Notes under the pieces: model-generated
What the model saw: the letters and a program-made list of their open reading frames with translations, nothing else
What the model was told of the DNA's origin: nothing
The model's database searches: none
Position numbers and translations under genes: made by a program
Shown: positions 1 through 5,283 of the stretch, piece after piece
Numbering within the stretch: position 1 is the stretch's first letter
Layout: every line of letters starts with the position of its first letter
Assembly (NCBI GenBank): GCA_039714215.1
Contig: JBDLJU010000208.1
Location: forward strand, 1 to 5,528
Source of the DNA: UBA11579 sp039714215
Lineage (GTDB): Bacteria; Chloroflexota; Anaerolineae; Anaerolineales; UBA11579
Reading direction: 5' to 3'
DNA length: 5,528 nt

Positions 1-9
1 TATTGTTGT

Positions 10-1416
10 CTATCCGCTTTCCCATTCTTTGCCGATCTCGTCGTATTGGTCCATCTTCGACTTGACCAGCGCCTGCAGTTCTTCTAATTTTTCCTGCGAG
101 TTCGCTTCAAAGCGGAGCACCAATACCGGCAAATTCGAAGATGCCCGGATAAGTCCCCAGCCATCGGGGTGTTCGATCCTCCCGCCGGCCTTGGGGTTGT
201 TGTCGAAGGTGACCACGTCGTAGCCTTCTGCCTGGAGTTCTTCAACGATCTTGCCGACGATCTCATATTTGATCTCATCGGGGCAGGAAGCCTGCAGGGT
301 GGGGGTTGCCAGGTAGGTGGGGATCTCGGCGATCATCTCAGAGAAGCTCTGCTCGCTCTTGGAGAGCACTTCAGCCATCTTAAGGGCGGTGAAGACGGCA
401 TCATCGAAGCCATAATAGATCGGGGGGCCGAAAAAGATATGACCGCTCATCTCGCCTGCGAACGGCGCTCCGGTCTCGTGCAGTTTCTGTTTGATGTAGC
501 TGTGCCCGGTTTTCCACATCAGCGGTTTACCTTTGTGGGCGGCAATGTCTTCTCCCAGGGCGCGGGAGCTCTTCACGTCATACACAATCGTTGACCCTGG
601 GTGAGCAGCCAAAATATCACGGCTCAAAATCGCCATGTAGCGGTCCGGCCAGATCACATTGCCCTTTTCATCGGTGATCCCCAGACGGTCTCCGTCCCCG
701 TCGAAGGCAAAACCAACTTCAGCGCCAGAGCTTACTGTTTCCCTGCCGGTGTCTTCCATCATTTCAACTTTGGAAGGGTTGGGGAAGTAGTGCTTGAAAT
801 CCAGGTCGGGCTCGGTGAGGAAATCAACCACCTCACAGCCCGCCGCCCGGAGAATTTCGGGGACGATTGGGCCTGCCGTGCCGTTCCCGGCGTTAACTAC
901 CACTTTAACCGGCCGGGTGATCTTGACCCTGCCGAGCAAATCTTTGGCAAAAATCGGGATGTAATCCACATCCTCACGGGTACCCTCGCCAGAAATGAAG
1001 TCTTCACTGATCGTCAGCTGGTGCAGCTCTTTCATCTCATCCGGACCAAGCGTATAAGAAAAGCCCAGTGCCAATTTGAATCCCAGCCAACCGTTGGGGT
1101 TGTGGGAGGCGGTCACCATCATCCCGCCCTTGGTTTCGTAGTGATATTGGGCGGCATACATGATCGGGGTCAATACCTGGCCGAGAGCGACCACATCCAC
1201 ACCGCTGGCCAATAAGCCATCAATCGCAATTTCGCTTAATTCCTTTGATCCCGTGCGCAGGTCATAGCCGACCACGGTTTTTTCAATCCCGCGCTTGCGC
1301 AGCATCGTGCCGTAGGCCTTTGCAATGATCACCACGCTGTCTTCATTAATCTCTTCATCGTTGACCAGCCCGCGCAGGTCGTATTCACGAAACATTGTTT
1401 TCTTTAAATTTGCCAT
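10..1416 (-). CDS. Phosphomannomutase/phosphoglucomutase (AlgC/ManB-like)
   Basis: Cytosolic alpha-D-phosphohexomutase that interconverts hexose 6-phosphate and 1-phosphate (mannose and/or glucose), supplying GDP-mannose or UDP-glucose synthesis for envelope polysaccharides. The 468-residue protein shows all four family landmarks: catalytic serine loop TASHNP (Ser about 104), metal-binding DGDGDR (about 239-244), sugar-binding GEMSGH (about 321-326), and a C-terminal phosphate-binding stretch RASSNLPVLVLRFEA (about 424-438). These match the AlgC type (about 463 residues) much better than GlmM. I chose the ATG at 1416 because GGAG lies 6 bases before it. An in-frame TTG at 1428 would add four residues but would overlap that ribosome binding site. 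The gene follows glmM on the same strand after 31 bases with no terminator between them, so the two are probably co-transcribed. It is complete, and its stop codon is 9 bases from the window edge. Mannose versus glucose preference cannot be read from sequence. Confidence 0.93.
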   Translation of the reverse strand: MANLKKTMFREYDLRGLVNDEEINEDSVVIIAKAYGTMLRKRGIEKTVVGYDLRTGSKELSEIAIDGLLASGVDVVALGQVLTPIMYAAQYHYETKGGMMVTASHNPNGWLGFKLALGFSYTLGPDEMKELHQLTISEDFISGEGTREDVDYIPIFAKDLLGRVKITRPVKVVVNAGNGTAGPIVPEILRAAGCEVVDFLTEPDLDFKHYFPNPSKVEMMEDTGRETVSSGAEVGFAFDGDGDRLGITDEKGNVIWPDRYMAILSRDILAAHPGSTIVYDVKSSRALGEDIAAHKGKPLMWKTGHSYIKQKLHETGAPFAGEMSGHIFFGPPIYYGFDDAVFTALKMAEVLSKSEQSFSEMIAEIPTYLATPTLQASCPDEIKYEIVGKIVEELQAEGYDVVTFDNNPKAGGRIEHPDGWGLIRASSNLPVLVLRFEANSQEKLEELQALVKSKMDQYDEIGKEWESG

Positions 1417-1447
1417 TTCTATCTCCAAAAAAAGTGGATTACTTGAA

Positions 1448-2917
1448 TTACCCTTTTAATATGCCGCCTTTGCTCACGTTAAGGATCTCAATAGAATCTG
1501 CGGTGGGTTGATCCAGGCCAGCAGCCTGCTGGACCGCACGGCAGATCTCCCCGGCAGCTTCGGCGAGCTCCTGCTCGGTATGTTCGTATCCCGCCTCAAG
1601 CATTGCCCGGAAGACCGGCTCTGTCCCAGAGTAGCGCAGTTCCATCCGCATAATTTTCATCCGGGCGTTGACCTCGTCTTTTACCTGAGCCAGGGTTTGC
1701 ATTCCGTCCAGGGCGGGTTTTTCCGGGACATGGGCGCTGGCAATCACCTGGGGGGTTTTCTTGATCATCCCGGCCAATTTAGCCAGCGATTTGGTTTTTC
1801 CTTCGGCCAGGACTTTTAATAAGAACAAAGCAGTGCGCAGTCCGTCTCCGCTGTTGTGCTCCTGATCGAAGAGGATAATGTGTCCTGACTGTTCCCCTCC
1901 GATGCCGGTGCTGCCGTCAATCTCCTGCTGGGAGGCTAATTTCACCAGTTCCTCGGTAACGTATTTGTCTCCCACCCTGGTTTCAATGAAGTTGAACTTA
2001 TGCTGGTCGGTGAAATCTTTCAATCCCTGGTTGCGCATCGTGGTGGTCACGATCGTATTGGCAAACAGCCTGTTATCTTTTTTGAGGAAATCTGCCAGGA
2101 TTGCCAGTACATGATCCCCGTCGATCAGCAGACCATTCTCGTCCACAAAAATTGAGCGGTCGGCATCTCCATCAAAAGCGATCCCTAAATCGGCGTCATA
2201 CTGCACAATCAGGTCATGCAGGTCTGCCGGCTGCTGGCGGATTTGTTCTGAGCCGCATTTGTTGTTGATATTTAATCCGGTCGGGGAAGCGTGAATGGTG
2301 ATCACGTTTGCACCCAGGCGGGAGAGACATTCCGGCGCATACCAGGATGCGGCCCCGTTGGCGCAGTCCAGCACGATGGTCAGCTCGCTGAGGTCAAGGC
2401 TGGGGTGCTCAAGCAGCAGCCCATCGAGATACAGCTCCCTCATTCCGCTCCCGTCGATACTGCGCCCGTATCTGGAGGAGCTGGCGATGTTTAAGCTATC
2501 CGGGTTAAGGGCAAGCTCTTCAATGGCCAGTTCAGTTTCTTCAGAGAGTTTGGAGCCATCGGGATTAATGATCTTGATCCCGTTCATTCCCACCGGGTTG
2601 TGGGAGGCTGAGATCACCACGCCTGCCTGCGCTTCAAGTTTACGGACCAGATAGGCCACGCCCGGGGTGGGGATCACCCCTAGATCAATGATCGTTGCCC
2701 CGGCGGTCAGCAGGCCGGCCGAATAAGCATGCTGCAGCATCTGGCCTGACTGGCGCGTGTCTCGACCGACTACGAATATTGGGGAGCGGTGTGCCCCCTT
2801 CATAATGTGCCCTGTGGCAAGGCCGAGTTTTAACACGAATTCGGGCACCAGGGGGAATTCTCCCACCGTCCCGCGGACGCCATCTGTTCCAAATAATTTA
2901 GGTTGATCGTTCGGCAT
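1448..2917 (-). CDS. glmM: Phosphoglucosamine mutase GlmM
   Basis: Converts glucosamine 6-phosphate to glucosamine 1-phosphate, the step before GlmU in UDP-GlcNAc synthesis for peptidoglycan; cytosolic. The 489-residue product starts with the GlmM-type LFGTDGVRG (8-16), has the phosphoserine loop SASHNP with Ser105, the metal loop DGDADR (249-254), the sugar loop GGEQSGH (340-346, the GlmM form), and the phosphate loop RYSGTEP (428-434). DGDADR instead of DGDGDR is known in some GlmM proteins. The usual length is about 445-450; the excess is partly a C-terminal tail after about residue 462 and partly small insertions (for example around 140-160). The ATG at 2917 is supported by AGGA 7 bases upstream. 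It is the first gene of a minus-strand pair with the phosphohexomutase downstream. A promoter with a perfect TTGACA lies just upstream. By family knowledge activity needs phosphorylation of Ser105. Confidence 0.95.
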   Translation of the reverse strand: MPNDQPKLFGTDGVRGTVGEFPLVPEFVLKLGLATGHIMKGAHRSPIFVVGRDTRQSGQMLQHAYSAGLLTAGATIIDLGVIPTPGVAYLVRKLEAQAGVVISASHNPVGMNGIKIINPDGSKLSEETELAIEELALNPDSLNIASSSRYGRSIDGSGMRELYLDGLLLEHPSLDLSELTIVLDCANGAASWYAPECLSRLGANVITIHASPTGLNINNKCGSEQIRQQPADLHDLIVQYDADLGIAFDGDADRSIFVDENGLLIDGDHVLAILADFLKKDNRLFANTIVTTTMRNQGLKDFTDQHKFNFIETRVGDKYVTEELVKLASQQEIDGSTGIGGEQSGHIILFDQEHNSGDGLRTALFLLKVLAEGKTKSLAKLAGMIKKTPQVIASAHVPEKPALDGMQTLAQVKDEVNARMKIMRMELRYSGTEPVFRAMLEAGYEHTEQELAEAAGEICRAVQQAAGLDQPTADSIEILNVSKGGILKG

Positions 2918-2952
2918 AGTGTTTTCCTAAGGGGTGCTTAGATATTCTCCAA

Positions 2953-2981
2953 AGATTATTTTTGTGCTAGGCATATGTCAA
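2953..2981 (-). promoter_or_regulatory. Probable promoter of the glmM operon
   Basis: Read on the minus strand, a perfect TTGACA (-35; 2976-2981) is followed after 17 bases by TAATCT (-10; 2953-2958), which keeps the three most conserved -10 positions (T1, A2, T6). Transcription would start near 2946, about 29 bases before the glmM ATG, giving a short untranslated leader that includes AGGA. A 15-base spacing to AATAAT is an alternative -10. The position directly ahead of a two-gene operon supports the call; no experimental start is known. Confidence 0.5.
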
Positions 2982-3055
2982 TCTGTTTGTGAGATTTCTC
3001 GGTCAGTTTTATTCAGACCGGGATGATTTTTGTAAAAATTCCATTCAACATACAA

Positions 3056-3132
3056 ATAAACGGCAGTTGATTACTTTTCCGGGATAATCCTCTTGAGCCC
3101 TTGACTGGTTTCAGAAATGTAACGCCGTTTAT
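3056..3132. repeat. Perfect 9-bp inverted repeat with 59-base spacing
   Basis: ATAAACGGC (3056-3064) is the exact reverse complement of GCCGTTTAT (3124-3132). With one bulged A (3065) the pairing continues through GTT (3066-3068) with AAC (3121-3123), giving a 12-bp stem around about 52 bases. It could be a paired operator or the closing stem of a small structured RNA. No promoter or terminator is clearly attached to it. Confidence 0.4.
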
Positions 3133-3133
3133 C

Positions 3134-3147
3134 GATTTGATCAAATC
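3134..3147. promoter_or_regulatory. 14-bp perfect palindrome, operator-like
   Basis: GATTTGATCAAATC is identical to its own reverse complement, as expected for a site bound by a dimeric repressor or activator. It lies about 190 bases from the glmM start site and about 230 from the plus-strand start site. The TTGATCAA core recalls but does not match the FNR/CRP spacing (TTGAT, 4 bases, ATCAA), so the factor is unknown. Confidence 0.3.
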
Positions 3148-3273
3148 ACAATTTAATACGAGCTGGGAGTAAGCTGCTCGATATTATTTTCCCTATAATA
3201 ACATAAAAATAGGTCTCAATTTTGGGCGGCACGGCTCGCAGGGAGATAAAAAATATTCTTTTCTCAACAGGAT

Positions 3274-3298
3274 GTTTGCCTGCAGCTGCATGCCAAAC
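3274..3298. repeat. Imperfect 25-base inverted repeat upstream of promoter
   Basis: GTTTG (3274-3278) and CAAAC (3294-3298) flank the 10-bp palindrome TGCAGCTGCA (3281-3290). The two arms pair over about 11 positions with one mismatch and one bulge. The centre lies roughly 90 bases before the predicted transcription start at 3376, a reasonable place for an activator site. The role is inferred from position and symmetry only. Confidence 0.3.
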
Positions 3299-3340
3299 TA
3301 TAGGGCCAGAAGCCACTTAAAGATATCTTCCCTAAATGAC

Positions 3341-3369
3341 TGGACAACCCCTGATTTTTCATGTATACT
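3341..3369 (+). promoter_or_regulatory. Strong sigma70-type promoter of the leader
   Basis: TGGACA (3341-3346, one mismatch to TTGACA), an optimal 17-base spacer, and TATACT (3364-3369, one mismatch to TATAAT) make this the best promoter in the window. Transcription should begin near 3376. No comparable promoter exists between here and the PLP-enzyme gene at 3814, so this is the best candidate for driving the leader and, after read-through of two terminators, that gene. Confidence 0.75.
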
Positions 3370-3392
3370 CCCCCAAGATTGAAAGAAAAACG

Positions 3393-3491
3393 ATGAATAA
3401 AGATCTTGCGAACATTTATCCTGGAGTCTCCCCTCACTTCATTCTTGGAATGCGAATGTTGTGGATTTGGACGCGGCAGACCTCCGGGTAA
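3393..3491 (+). CDS. Possible 32-residue peptide in the leader
   Basis: An ATG frame beginning 17 bases after the predicted transcription start encodes 32 residues beginning MNKDLANIYPGVSP, with a hydrophobic stretch containing FILGMRMLWIW, then TAA. The upstream GAAAG is only a weak ribosome binding site. The terminator begins 30 bases after the stop, an arrangement that would suit a tiny mRNA or leader peptide. Against it, the frame is short enough to occur by chance and coincides with a region of strong RNA self-pairing. No function can be assigned. Confidence 0.22.
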   Translation: MNKDLANIYPGVSPHFILGMRMLWIWTRQTSG

Positions 3492-3520
3492 GTTTCTAAT
3501 TAGATTAAACTAACATTTAG

Positions 3521-3546
3521 AGCTGCCCAGAAGGGCAGCTTTTTTT
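3521..3546 (+). terminator. Intrinsic terminator 1 of the leader
   Basis: A perfect 8-bp stem AGCTGCCC (3521-3528) / GGGCAGCT (3533-3540) with a 4-base AGAA loop, followed directly by a run of seven T (3540-3546). The minus strand has no T run on the other side, so it works for plus-strand transcription only. It ends the unit starting near 3376, with some read-through needed if the downstream gene shares that promoter. Confidence 0.88.
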
Positions 3547-3566
3547 ATAACGATTTAGGCAGAATT

Positions 3567-3728
3567 ATGAATTTTCTAGGATTGCAAACAACTGAACGAC
3601 AGAATGCTTCCACTTTTGAGTTTTCACTCAACCTCTATTGGTTAAACCTGATTGGGGTAATCCTCACCTACACGCTCACCTATATCATGTTGATCTGGTC
3701 ACATGAAAAAGAGGCAGTCTTGAGGTAA
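3567..3728 (+). CDS. Small one-helix membrane peptide (53 residues), unknown function
   Basis: ATG at 3567 with AGG 7 bases upstream opens a 53-codon frame ending TAA. The product has a polar N-terminus (MNFLGLQTTERQNAS), one continuous hydrophobic segment at about residues 21-44 rich in Leu, Ile, Tyr and Trp, and a charged end (SHEKEAVLR). This is the form of a single-pass small membrane protein. I recognise no family. It lies between two intrinsic terminators, 20 bases after the first and 33 before the second, and its last codons (49-52) contain the strand that can pair with the second terminator. It could therefore be a regulatory leader peptide whose translation affects the downstream gene, or an independent small protein. 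The ribosome binding site is weak; coding status rests on the coherent membrane profile and placement. Confidence 0.45.
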   Translation: MNFLGLQTTERQNASTFEFSLNLYWLNLIGVILTYTLTYIMLIWSHEKEAVLR

Positions 3729-3774
3729 TTTATCGCAAAAAGCGGAATTGCTCAGATTTTCAAGAGGCTGCCTC
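3711..3774 (+). promoter_or_regulatory. Possible antiterminator pairing
   Basis: GAGGCAGTCTT (3711-3721, codons 49-52 of the 53-codon frame) can pair over 11 continuous positions, two of them G-U, with GAGGCTGCCTC (3764-3774). That segment covers nearly all of the 5' arm of the terminator at 3762-3797, so the two structures exclude each other. A ribosome finishing the small frame would cover the upstream strand and favour termination. An untranslated or stalled state would leave it free and favour read-through. The pairing is seen in sequence; the regulatory logic is inference. Confidence 0.38.
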
Positions 3775-3797
3775 ACCCGAAGCAGCCTCTTTTATTT
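3762..3797 (+). terminator. Intrinsic terminator 2, likely attenuator of the PLP-enzyme gene
   Basis: A perfect 10-bp stem AAGAGGCTGC (3762-3771) / GCAGCCTCTT (3782-3791) with a 10-base loop, followed by TTATTTT. Its T tract ends only 4 bases before the ribosome binding site at 3802. No promoter can fit between the hairpin and the gene, so transcripts of that gene must pass through it. That makes it an attenuator rather than a simple gene end. Confidence 0.8.
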
Positions 3798-3801
3798 TTA
3801 T

Positions 3802-3807
3802 AAGGAG
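3802..3807 (+). promoter_or_regulatory. Ribosome binding site fixing the start at 3814
   Basis: AAGGAG lies 6 bases before the ATG at 3814. The frame is open further upstream to an ATG at 3748, but that start would put codons through the terminator hairpin and has no ribosome binding site, so 3814 is the start. Confidence 0.88.
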
Positions 3808-3813
3808 AAAACG

Positions 3814-5067
3814 ATGAACACAAAAGCAAACCGTCCTGACAATAATTCACCAGATGCAAAGCACAACGGGTACGGAATGGGGGTCTCCACTTTAGCGGTT
3901 GATGCAAACCGTCAGCTGAACCAGAATCAAGCGGTCACCGAACCAATTGCGATCTCTTATACTTATCCTTTTGGAAATTCTACCGGCTTATCTGAGCTCA
4001 TCGAACTGCGCCAGGTTGGGGAGAGCATACCGCGGCAAGAAGGTGGCCGGCATGCCAACCCTGCAGTCTACGCCGCAGAACAACTCATTGCCGGGATGGA
4101 GAACGCCGCTGATGCGGTCTTGTTCTCCTCAGGGATGGCGGCAACCACCACGGTGATGCTCACCCTGCTGCCGGGTGGTTCGCATGTGGTGCTCTCAGAA
4201 GGGTGCTGCCCGCGTACCCTTCAATTTTGCACCGATTACCTTGCCAGGCTGGGCGTCGAGTACACAGTGGTTCCCTTTGGAGATTACCAGGCGCTCGAGG
4301 ATGCGATCCGACCGGAAACCAGGCTGTTATTTTCAGAATCGCCGGCCAACCCATACCTCCGTACCCTGGATCTGGAAAAATTTGTCGCTGTTGCCCGAAA
4401 GCATAAGGTGGTTTCTTTTGTTGATGCCACTTTTGCGACGCCGTTCAATCTCCGCCCGGCAGATTGGGGTGTAGACCTGGTGGTCCACTCTGCGACCAGG
4501 TATCTCGGTGGGCACAACGACCTCCTGGCCGGCGTGGTTGCTGGTAAAAGTGAATTGATTGCCTCCATCAAAGCGCTGCTGGGTATTTTTGGTGCGAAAG
4601 TCGATCCGGGCAATGCATCCCTGCTGCTGCGCGGAATCAAGACTCTGGGACTGCGTGTAACCCAGCACAATCTCAATGGGCAGGCGGTCGCCGAATTTCT
4701 CGAGGCGCAGCCAAAGGTCGACCGCGTCTGGTACCCGGGCCTGGTGTCGCATCCTGATCACGGCACTGCGGTCAGGCAGATGCGCGGCTTTGGCGGGGTC
4801 GTCTCCTTTACCGTCAATGGCGGTCTTGATCCTGCCGCTCATTTTGTGGACGCTATGCGTCTGCCGCTGCTCGCCAAATCTCAGGGCGGTGTGCGATCGC
4901 TGGTTGAGCAGCCAGTATTGCTCTCTGATAACGGGCTCTCGGAACAAGAGCGGCTGGGGCACAGCATCCCGGAGAATTTAGTACGCCTCTCCCTGGGCAT
5001 TGAAGATACAGATGATCTGATCGCTGACCTTGGCCAGGCTTTGGATCGTCTCCCAGCTTCAGGCTAG
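3814..5067 (+). CDS. Cystathionine gamma-synthase-like protein lacking the PLP lysine
   Basis: A 417-residue member of the Cys/Met metabolism PLP enzyme fold (cystathionine gamma-synthase/lyase, methionine gamma-lyase). Many stretches resemble plant-type cystathionine gamma-synthase: FSSGMAA (104-110), SESPANP (174-180), FVDATFATP (202-210, with the pyridine-nitrogen Asp204), HSATRYLGGHND (225-236), a YPGL..HPDH stretch (307-316), GFGG (325-328), and LVRLSLGIED (389-398, with the carboxylate-binding Arg391). Length and fold are complete. Unusually, the Schiff-base Lys of HSATK is Arg229 (codon AGG, 4498-4500), the neighbour-subunit Tyr of YGRYGNPT is Gly77 (GGRHANPA), and the cofactor-stacking Tyr is Cys132. 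In canonical enzymes these hold or use PLP, so ordinary transsulfuration activity is doubtful. It could be a non-catalytic partner, an enzyme with changed chemistry, or a recently inactivated gene, though the intact frame argues against decay. Expression appears to depend on the attenuator just upstream. Confidence 0.85.
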   Translation: MNTKANRPDNNSPDAKHNGYGMGVSTLAVDANRQLNQNQAVTEPIAISYTYPFGNSTGLSELIELRQVGESIPRQEGGRHANPAVYAAEQLIAGMENAADAVLFSSGMAATTTVMLTLLPGGSHVVLSEGCCPRTLQFCTDYLARLGVEYTVVPFGDYQALEDAIRPETRLLFSESPANPYLRTLDLEKFVAVARKHKVVSFVDATFATPFNLRPADWGVDLVVHSATRYLGGHNDLLAGVVAGKSELIASIKALLGIFGAKVDPGNASLLLRGIKTLGLRVTQHNLNGQAVAEFLEAQPKVDRVWYPGLVSHPDHGTAVRQMRGFGGVVSFTVNGGLDPAAHFVDAMRLPLLAKSQGGVRSLVEQPVLLSDNGLSEQERLGHSIPENLVRLSLGIEDTDDLIADLGQALDRLPASG

Positions 5068-5207
5068 AAGAGGGAAAATACGTAGACTAACAATAAAATT
5101 TGGGAGGACTTCAGTAGGGAATCCTACAGCAATCGATCGCGCCGCAAATCCGGATCGAGATAACATGGACGTGCTAAAGCCATCACAAAATTTCTTTGGG
5201 GTTTTGC

Positions 5208-5237
5208 TTGAAATTAAATTTGTAGATCGTGTATTCT
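5208..5237 (+). promoter_or_regulatory. Likely promoter of the ammonia-lyase gene
   Basis: TTGAAA (5208-5213), an 18-base spacer and TATTCT (5232-5237) lie in the 216-base gap after the cystathionine gamma-synthase-like gene. The start would be near 5244, about 40 bases before the GTG. The rest of the gap (5068-5207) shows no clear terminator; it has only a 5-bp hairpin GTAGG/CCTAC at 5114-5127 without a T run. Read-through from the upstream gene is therefore also possible. Confidence 0.45.
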
Positions 5238-5283
5238 GGAGTAGAATTAGATATCAAAACCTAACATCTTCGAGGAGGAAGTT

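Larger units (their letters stand above)
2982..3340. other. Intergenic region between divergent units, no gene seen
   Basis: About 360 bases between the glmM promoter and the plus-strand promoter at 3341. I found no reading frame with a credible start and ribosome binding site on either strand. The region is AT-rich and contains three inverted repeats listed separately (3056-3132, 3134-3147, 3274-3298). It also holds a TATAAT at 3194-3199 without a good -35, and an 8-bp hairpin at 2997-3023 that I did not accept as a terminator. It most likely carries regulatory sites for the two divergent units. Confidence 0.5.
3376..3546 (+). ncRNA. Candidate structured small RNA or leader RNA, class unknown
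   Basis: A compact unit of about 171 bases bounded by a strong promoter and an intrinsic terminator. Its middle (3402-3506) can fold as a long interrupted hairpin. The outer pairs are GATCT (3402-3406) with AGATT (3502-3506), GAA (3410-3412) with TTC (3494-3496), ATTTA (3414-3418) with TAAGT (3489-3493), and CCTGGAG (3420-3426) with CTCCGGG (3482-3488), then TCT with AGA. The apical part pairs CAC..CATTC (3435-3444) with GAATG..GTG (3454-3463) around a 9-base loop. I recognise no known riboswitch, 6S, SRP or tmRNA signature. It may be a free-standing small RNA, or the first half of a leader for the genes downstream. A 32-codon frame runs through it, so a mini-mRNA is the rival reading. Confidence 0.45.

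Noticed and set aside
169..1215. Plus-strand open frames of 141 and 204 codons inside the phosphohexomutase gene
   Set aside because: They are antisense shadows of a well-supported gene, with no recognisable protein and no ribosome binding site.
1417..1428. TTG start at 1428 for the phosphohexomutase
   Set aside because: It overlaps the GGAG that serves the ATG at 1416 and adds only four residues with no family support.
2997..3027. Hairpin TCTCGGTC/GACCGGGA followed by a short T run as a plus-strand terminator
   Set aside because: The T run is separated from the stem by several bases, the loop is 11 bases, and no plus-strand transcript is expected to end there.
3194..3199. TATAAT as a second plus-strand promoter
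   Set aside because: No acceptable -35 sequence lies 16-18 bases upstream, and no gene or RNA is obvious directly after it.
3272..3382. 36-codon plus-strand frame from ATG 3272
   Set aside because: It lies across the strong promoter at 3341-3369 and has no properly spaced ribosome binding site.
3462..3540. Trp-type attenuator using the two Trp codons at 3462 and 3468
   Set aside because: Ribosomes stalled there would cover GGCAG (3475-3479), the only visible competitor of the terminator, and would therefore promote rather than prevent termination; the downstream genes are not trp genes.
3376..3546. 6S RNA identity for the small transcript
   Set aside because: Size and rod shape are roughly similar, and GCGGCA before the closing stem recalls 6S, but the enclosed part is only about 50 bases and there is no clear central bubble and long terminal arm.
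3748..3813. N-terminal extension of the cystathionine gamma-synthase-like gene starting at ATG 3748
   Set aside because: It would run codons through the terminator hairpin and has no ribosome binding site; the ATG at 3814 has AAGGAG at the right distance and matches the family's length.
4333..4962. Minus-strand 209-codon frame inside the cystathionine gamma-synthase-like gene
   Set aside because: It lies opposite a conserved coding region; the composition looks like an antisense reflection and no motif is recognisable.
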